Shown: positions 44,382 through 44,449 of the stretch, piece after piece
Position numbering within the stretch: position 1 is the first letter of the stretch
How the letters are laid out: each line of letters opens with the position of its first letter
Origin: Caballeronia arationis
GTDB taxonomy: Bacteria; Pseudomonadota; Gammaproteobacteria; Burkholderiales; Burkholderiaceae
Reading direction: 5' to 3'
NCBI RefSeq assembly: GCF_001544975.2
Contig: NZ_FCOG02000051.1
Span: 1-44,449, forward strand
Length of the DNA stretch: 44,449 nucleotides
Translations under genes and position numbers: made by a program
Notes under the pieces: generated by a model
The model's database searches: none
What the model saw: the letters and a program-made list of their open reading frames with translations, nothing else
What the model was told of the DNA's origin: nothing

Positions 44382-44449
44382 TCAGTTAATGTTCTTTTTG
44401 AGGTATCGAACGGTGTAGCGTTTAGGGCGGGATTTGACGACTCGGTCGC
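44382..44449 (-). CDS. C-terminal end of a possible IS4-type transposase
   Basis: Only the last 21 codons and stop are in the window: DRVVKSRPKRYTVRYLKKNI plus N. The basic RVVK-x-R tail resembles the C-termini of IS4-family DDE transposases, followed directly by a hairpin terminator. Too short for a firm call; it could be another basic protein. Confidence 0.4.
   Translation of the reverse strand, partial: DRVVKSRPKRYTVRYLKKNIN

Overview
The window is typical of Burkholderia sensu lato (Paraburkholderia, Caballeronia or a close relative). It is GC-rich with strong G/C third positions. It carries porin_4-type porins, a HemP/ftr/TonB-ExbBD iron set, a 3-hydroxybutyrate dehydrogenase-patatin pair and divergent uvrB/aromatic aminotransferase genes, and its sigma70-like -10 boxes often read TACAAT. 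All calls come from reading the sequence; no database search was run.

Layout. 1-7.6 kb: initiator tRNA-Met, LysE exporter, general porin with a Fur-like box, class V aminotransferase, SDR, a frameshifted RNase H-like gene, PRC-barrel protein, small conserved proteins, a dienoyl-CoA-reductase-like SDR and a decayed OmpW fragment. 7.7-15.9 kb: one tight eight-gene operon with stop/start overlaps, for a CoA-dependent aerobic pathway, most likely for 2-aminobenzoate (anthranilate). It has a flavin monooxygenase/old-yellow-enzyme fusion, SDR, MarR regulator, crotonase, acyl-CoA dehydrogenase, thioesterase, RidA-fold protein and aryl-CoA ligase. 16.1-24.3 kb: tRNA-Ser(GGA), a two-part sodium:solute symporter, acetyl-CoA synthetase, a DMT exporter, a UPF0114 protein and class I fumarase.

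24.4-36.4 kb is an iron-centred region. It holds bacterioferritin, glutamate racemase, Bfd, a possible 21-residue membrane peptide, tonB-exbB-exbD, a 39-residue exported peptide, a LysR/pirin/OsmC/AtaL-like group, hemP followed by a structured candidate small RNA, and a ftrABCD-like ferrous iron importer with an HbpS/GlcG-like gene at its end. Fur-like boxes stand before bfd, hemP and the ftr operon, as well as before the porin. 36.4-44.4 kb: uvrB, aromatic aminotransferase, patatin phospholipase and 3-hydroxybutyrate dehydrogenase, RlmJ, a small exported protein, a DUF305 protein and the C-terminal end of what may be an IS4-type transposase.

How the parts may work together: under iron starvation Fur release would switch on bfd (iron release from bacterioferritin), tonB-exbBD, hemP and ftr import. 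The RNA after hemP would be placed to spare iron by lowering iron enzymes such as the class I fumarase encoded nearby. The best candidates for new biology are the hemP-associated RNA, the crotonase and RidA-fold steps of the anthranilate operon, whose key residues depart from the standard enzymes, and the two very small proteins.
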